Positions 60,730-64,000 of a stretch of DNA of 64,000 bases are shown one piece after another. Below the pieces are notes generated by a model. That model worked only from the letters and a program-made list of their open reading frames with translations, did not search any database and was not told where the DNA came from. The stretch spans positions 2,143,280-2,207,279 of the forward strand of contig NC_080710.1 of assembly GCF_019097595.1 (NCBI RefSeq), in the 5' to 3' direction. Every line of letters starts with the position of its first letter. Position 1 is the stretch's first letter. Both the position numbers and the translations under genes were made by a program. Origin of the DNA: Hemibagrus wyckioides. Its lineage: Eukaryota; Chordata; Actinopteri; Siluriformes; Bagridae.

Positions 60730-60758
60730 GGTGAGCGAATACTTTTGGCAATATAGTG
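60730..60758. repeat. Tc1 terminal inverted repeat (right)
   Basis: Reverse complement of 59513-59541 with no mismatch, followed by TA and then a TACA microsatellite. Confidence 0.95.
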
Positions 60759-60760
60759 TA

Positions 60761-60799
60761 TATACATACATACATACATACATACATACATACATAGAT

Positions 60800-60830
<31 letters not shown>

Positions 60831-60836
60831 CCCCCC
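60761..60836. repeat. (TACA)n, (CA)n and C-run microsatellite
   Basis: TACA tetranucleotide run (60763-60795), then CA repeats and a C7 run ending near 60837. The Tc1 element sits directly against its left edge. Confidence 0.9.
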
Positions 60837-62650
60837 CACAGAGTGTAATTACTGTAAAGTGGTTGTGTTGATGAGGCGTAGCAGTGCATCATGTTAATTA
60901 ATTCCGTCACAACCGAAGACGTTTTTTGTTTTTGATATTATTATTGTGATTATTATTATTGTGATTATTTCTGCGTGGCATGGTGATGGAGGATGGAGCT
61001 GTAGTGATAGTTTCCTCAGGACAGAGTTAATGCTTCATTCCGGATCCTAAATGGTGCTTGAAATGGGATGAGAGCGTGAGGACGAGCGCTGACTGAGCCG
61101 CGCTACGGAAACGCCAGCGTCGTTAACTCGTCTCTTGCGTTTAGAAATTTTTCAAGTTTTTGCACTAGAAAATATATTCTAACGAGAAACTAGCGGGATG
61201 TTAGAATGTTTTTATCGTAACGACGGCTATTTACTGGAAAATAGAACCTAATAACTTTTATTCTTATGTCCCATTGGGACGCTATTTAATGCTATACACG
61301 CTAAATCGCTAATTAGTGTTAGCATTCAATCTGACTGAGGAAACAGGAATGGCTGCATGCTATTGGTCTGTAAAGTAGCTAGCTAATACGCAGCTAAATA
61401 AACTGCTGATTAGCATTCGCGTACAAGTAAAGTAAAAAAGTCATTTAGTTTTATGCTAAAAGCTAGTCAAGTCCTGCTGGCTAATTTGATAATGAGGACG
61501 ATGTTTAGTGTTTATTTTATTAGTTGTTTGTTCTCCTGAATTGTAGCTGAATGCACAGGGCATTGTGGGTTATTAACATTAATCATCCAATTAGAATAAA
61601 GGAGTACTAGCGCTGACGGACGTATGATCATGGTGTGATTTTGTAATGTTAGCAAGCAGACTTTTTTTTTCTGAGACAAAGCTCCGCCCTCTTGTTGTCT
61701 TGTGTTAGCTTGAATTTCCAGGGATTGTGAGGTAAAGTAGAGCATATTAAATTTCCCAGCTCTTGTTTTACAATAAAAAACCAGGACCAAAAAACCTTCC
61801 GTCCAGGAAGGATAGCTGGTGTACGTCTGACGTCCTGTAGGAAGATATTTATTTTTTTAAATGGCTGTCATGTGAGGACACGAGCTGTTCATGACTCTTA
61901 GCGTTAATATACTGAGATTAGCACAGCAGCTAGTTCCAACAAAATGCACTTCTCCAGTCGTCCCTTTGTGTCACGTCTACAAACACTCAGGATTAGCGCT
62001 AATTAAACCTTCGAATTCCTCCACGCCTCGTTTGGCAGATCATTAAGTCACTCTTTGAGTTGGAAAGCGAGACAGAGAGAGGGATCTCGTCACCTCCTGG
62101 TCTTCAGAGGTGACCTTAATTCTCTCTGAGTGCTTAATTAAAGCGAGCAGTCGTGTGGATCCACCATCGTCCCTCTCGTCTACGTCTGCAGCTCGGCCTC
62201 GCAAAGTTTTACTCGGCGAGACGTTAGGGTTTGACGTGTTATTTTCACGCCGTGTCTTTCGGGCTTTAATTAGCTCCGAACACCGACACATTCATCTTAA
62301 TCTGAGTCGAGCGCATCATCTGCCAGGAGGAGCGGCGCTTCACTGTGACGCGCTAATCTCAGTCGTGCTAGATTCCAGTACTGCTAGCATGAAGTTTAGA
62401 TGAAGTGTCGAGCTAAAAAATGAGGGAAAGAGAGTGACCAGAATGTGTAGAGAAGTGAAAGCCAGGAGCTAGCCAACTAATATATCTGCTACATCAGAAG
62501 CTTTGATGCTTTTACTGAATGTCTTTAGTTCACTTGCTAGTTTCAGCCATGTCAGGTTACGCTAGCAGACGTCTCTCAGCAGCTAGCAGCACTCGTTTCT
62601 CAATTCTCTAATATTTAATATATATATATATATATAATATATTTTTTTCT
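60837..62650. other. Intergenic; complex block 62040-62400
   Basis: Mostly unique DNA with GCTAGC/TTAGC words. 62040-62400 is more complex, with overlapping ORFs on both strands (62043-62291 minus, 62110-62403 plus) that match no family. It contains TTAATTAAAGCG and CTTTAATTAGC homeodomain-like cores and may be a conserved non-coding element. A TA run lies at about 62616-62640. Confidence 0.35.
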
Positions 62651-62654
62651 CTTT

Positions 62655-62892
62655 TTCGTTTCATTGTCTGTACCGCTTATCCGATCTATCCTTGGGTCAT
62701 GGGTGCCTGTGCCTATCTCAGGCGTCATTGGGCATCAAGGCAGGATCCACCCTGGACAGAGTGCTGACCCATCACAGGGCACACACACACTCATTCACTC
62801 ATGTAGTTACACACTACGTGCAATTTAGAGACTCCAATCAGGCTAGAAGCAGGTCTTTGGACTGTGGGAGGAAACTGAAGCACCCGGAGGAG
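62655..62892. repeat. Dispersed teleost repeat core
   Basis: Reads CTGTACCGCTTATCC, GCCTGTGCCTATCTCAGG, GGGCATCAAGGCAGGAT, CATCACAGGGCACACACAC and TTTGGACTGTGGGAGGAAAC in order, text I recall as a widespread, conserved teleost interspersed repeat. Its class is not certain. The second pentamer array begins at its right end. Confidence 0.65.
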
Positions 62893-64000
62893 TGTGTGGT
62901 ATAGTATAGTGTGGTATAGTGTGGTGTGGTATACTATAGTGTATTCTAGTATAGTGTGGTGTAGTATAGTGGGATAGTGTGGTGTGTGGGATAGTGTGAT
63001 GTGTGGTATAGTATAGTGTGGTGTGGTATGGTGTGTTATAGTATAGTGTGGTATACTATAGTGTGTTATAGTATAGTGTGGTGTGATATAGTATAGTGAT
63101 GTGTGGTATAGTGTGGTGTGATATAGTATAGTGATGTGTGGTATAGTATGGTGTGGTGTAGTATAGTGTGGTGTGGTATACTAATAGTGTGGTGTGGTAT
63201 ACTAATAGTGTGGTGTGGTATACTAATAGTGTGGTGTGGTATACTAATAGTGTGGTGTGGTATACTAATAGTGTGGTGTGGTATACTAATAGTGTGGTGT
63301 GGTATACTAATAGTGTGGTGTGGTATACTATAGTGTGGTGTGGTATACTAATAGTGTGGTGTGGTATGGTGTGGTTATAGTATAGTGCGGTGTAGTATAG
63401 TGTGGTGTGGTATATTATGTAGTATAGTGTGGTGTGGTATAGTGTGGTGTGGTGTAGTGTAGTATAGTGTGGTGTGGTATAGTATAGTGTGGTGTGGTAT
63501 AGTGTGGTGTGGTATAGAATGTAGTATAATGTGTGGTGTGGTGTGGTGTGGTATAGTATAGTGTGGTGTGGTATGGTGTGGTGTGGTATAGTGTGGTGTG
63601 GTATAGTGTGGTGTGGTATAGTATAGTGTGGTGTGGTATAGTATGTAGTATAATGTGTGGTATAGTATAGTGTGGTGTGGTATAGTGTGGTGTGGTGTGG
63701 TGTGGTGTGGTATAGTGTGGTGTGGTATAGTGTGGTATAGTATAGTGATGTGTGCTATAGTATAGTGTGGTGTAGTGTAGTATGGTGTGGTTATAGTATA
63801 GTGTGGTGTGGTATAGTATAGTGTGGTGTGGTATAGTATGTAGTATAATGATGTGTGGTATAGTATAGTGTGGTATAGTATAGTGTGGTGTGGTATAGTG
63901 TGGTGTGGTGTAGTATAGTGTGGTGTGGTATAGTATAGTGTGGTGTGGTATAGTATAGTGTGGTGTGGTGTAGTATGGTGTGGTTATAGTATAGTGCGGT
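62893..64000. repeat. Pentamer-based GT/TA array, runs off the window
   Basis: Built from five-base words on the + strand (GTGTG, GTATA, AGTGT, AGTAT), almost C-free. At 63181-63330 a 21-bp unit (GTGTGGTGTGGTATACTAAT plus A) repeats about seven times. The rest mixes 10-, 15- and 25-bp combinations. Its reverse complement (CCACAC, CACTATAC) resembles the CCACACTAC vocabulary of the 24.6-36.9 kb satellite. The array continues beyond 64000, so its size is unknown. The short ORFs at 63136-63380 are repeat translations. Confidence 0.9.

Larger units (their letters stand above)
59513..60758 (-). mobile_element. Complete Tc1-type DNA transposon, 1,246 bp
   Basis: Bounded by perfect 29-bp terminal inverted repeats starting CACTATATTGCC (59513-59541 and 60730-60758) and flanked on both sides by TA (59511-59512, 60759-60760), the target duplication of Tc1/mariner elements. 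One uninterrupted transposase gene fills it on the minus strand, with 51 and 105 bp between gene and terminal repeats. Identical ends and an open gene point to recent insertion and possible mobility. The right side landed at a TACA-type microsatellite. High-copy Tc1 elements are typical of teleosts. Confidence 0.95.

Noticed and set aside
63136..63380. 65-70 codon ORFs with Trp/Tyr repeats
   Set aside because: Translations of the 21-bp repeat unit in the right-edge array.

Overview
This window looks like a piece of a teleost fish nuclear chromosome. The evidence is one intact vertebrate developmental gene (single-exon sox4), a complete fish-type Tc1 DNA transposon, many long CA/GT microsatellites, fragments of dispersed repeats of a kind common in teleost genomes, and very sparse coding content. 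A catfish-like or other ostariophysan source is possible from remembered repeat motifs, but nothing here proves it.

Layout. 1-19.8 kb is the upstream flank of sox4: AT-rich single-copy DNA carrying four minisatellites (29 bp at 2.3-3.2 kb, 31 bp at 6.5-7.4 kb, a decayed ~31 bp one at 11.6-12.6 kb, 35 bp at 15.0-16.2 kb). Between them lie several complex, low-repeat blocks that look like candidate regulatory DNA, and two exon-like segments (13.63-13.73 and 17.55-17.64 kb). 19.8-23.7 kb is the sox4 locus: a CpG-rich promoter with CCAAT boxes and a TATA-like box, a leader with three short upstream ORFs, an uninterrupted 352-codon CDS, and a 2.3 kb 3'UTR ending in an AATAAA signal just downstream of a strong G-quadruplex motif. 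24.6-36.9 kb is one 12.3 kb satellite in which almost everything is in a strict 5-bp register; its + strand is nearly devoid of G. 36.9-47.3 kb is non-coding DNA with an AGAACC/GGTTCT-rich stretch, a CpG-rich segment ending in a good splice donor (38.18 kb), a second exon-like piece (40.89-41.05 kb) and an 18-bp perfect inverted repeat (44.14-44.23 kb). 47.3-58.9 kb holds more tandem arrays: TCCA-type, a 34-bp triplet, a 22-bp minisatellite open in all three minus frames, and a 1.7 kb CA-rich compound array. 59.5-60.8 kb is the Tc1 element with identical 29-bp terminal inverted repeats, TA flanks and an uninterrupted DD34E transposase. 62.9 kb to the window end is a second pentamer-based array, related to the first but inverted.

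Only two protein-coding genes can be supported: sox4 (host transcription factor) and the transposase (selfish element). They do not work together. About a third of the window is tandem repeat by my estimate, and nearly all other long ORFs are by-products of repeat units that lack stop codons. I see no bacterial-type operon, CRISPR array, or previously undescribed multi-gene system. The most unusual structure is the 5-bp-phased, G-free satellite and its inverted relative at the right edge.
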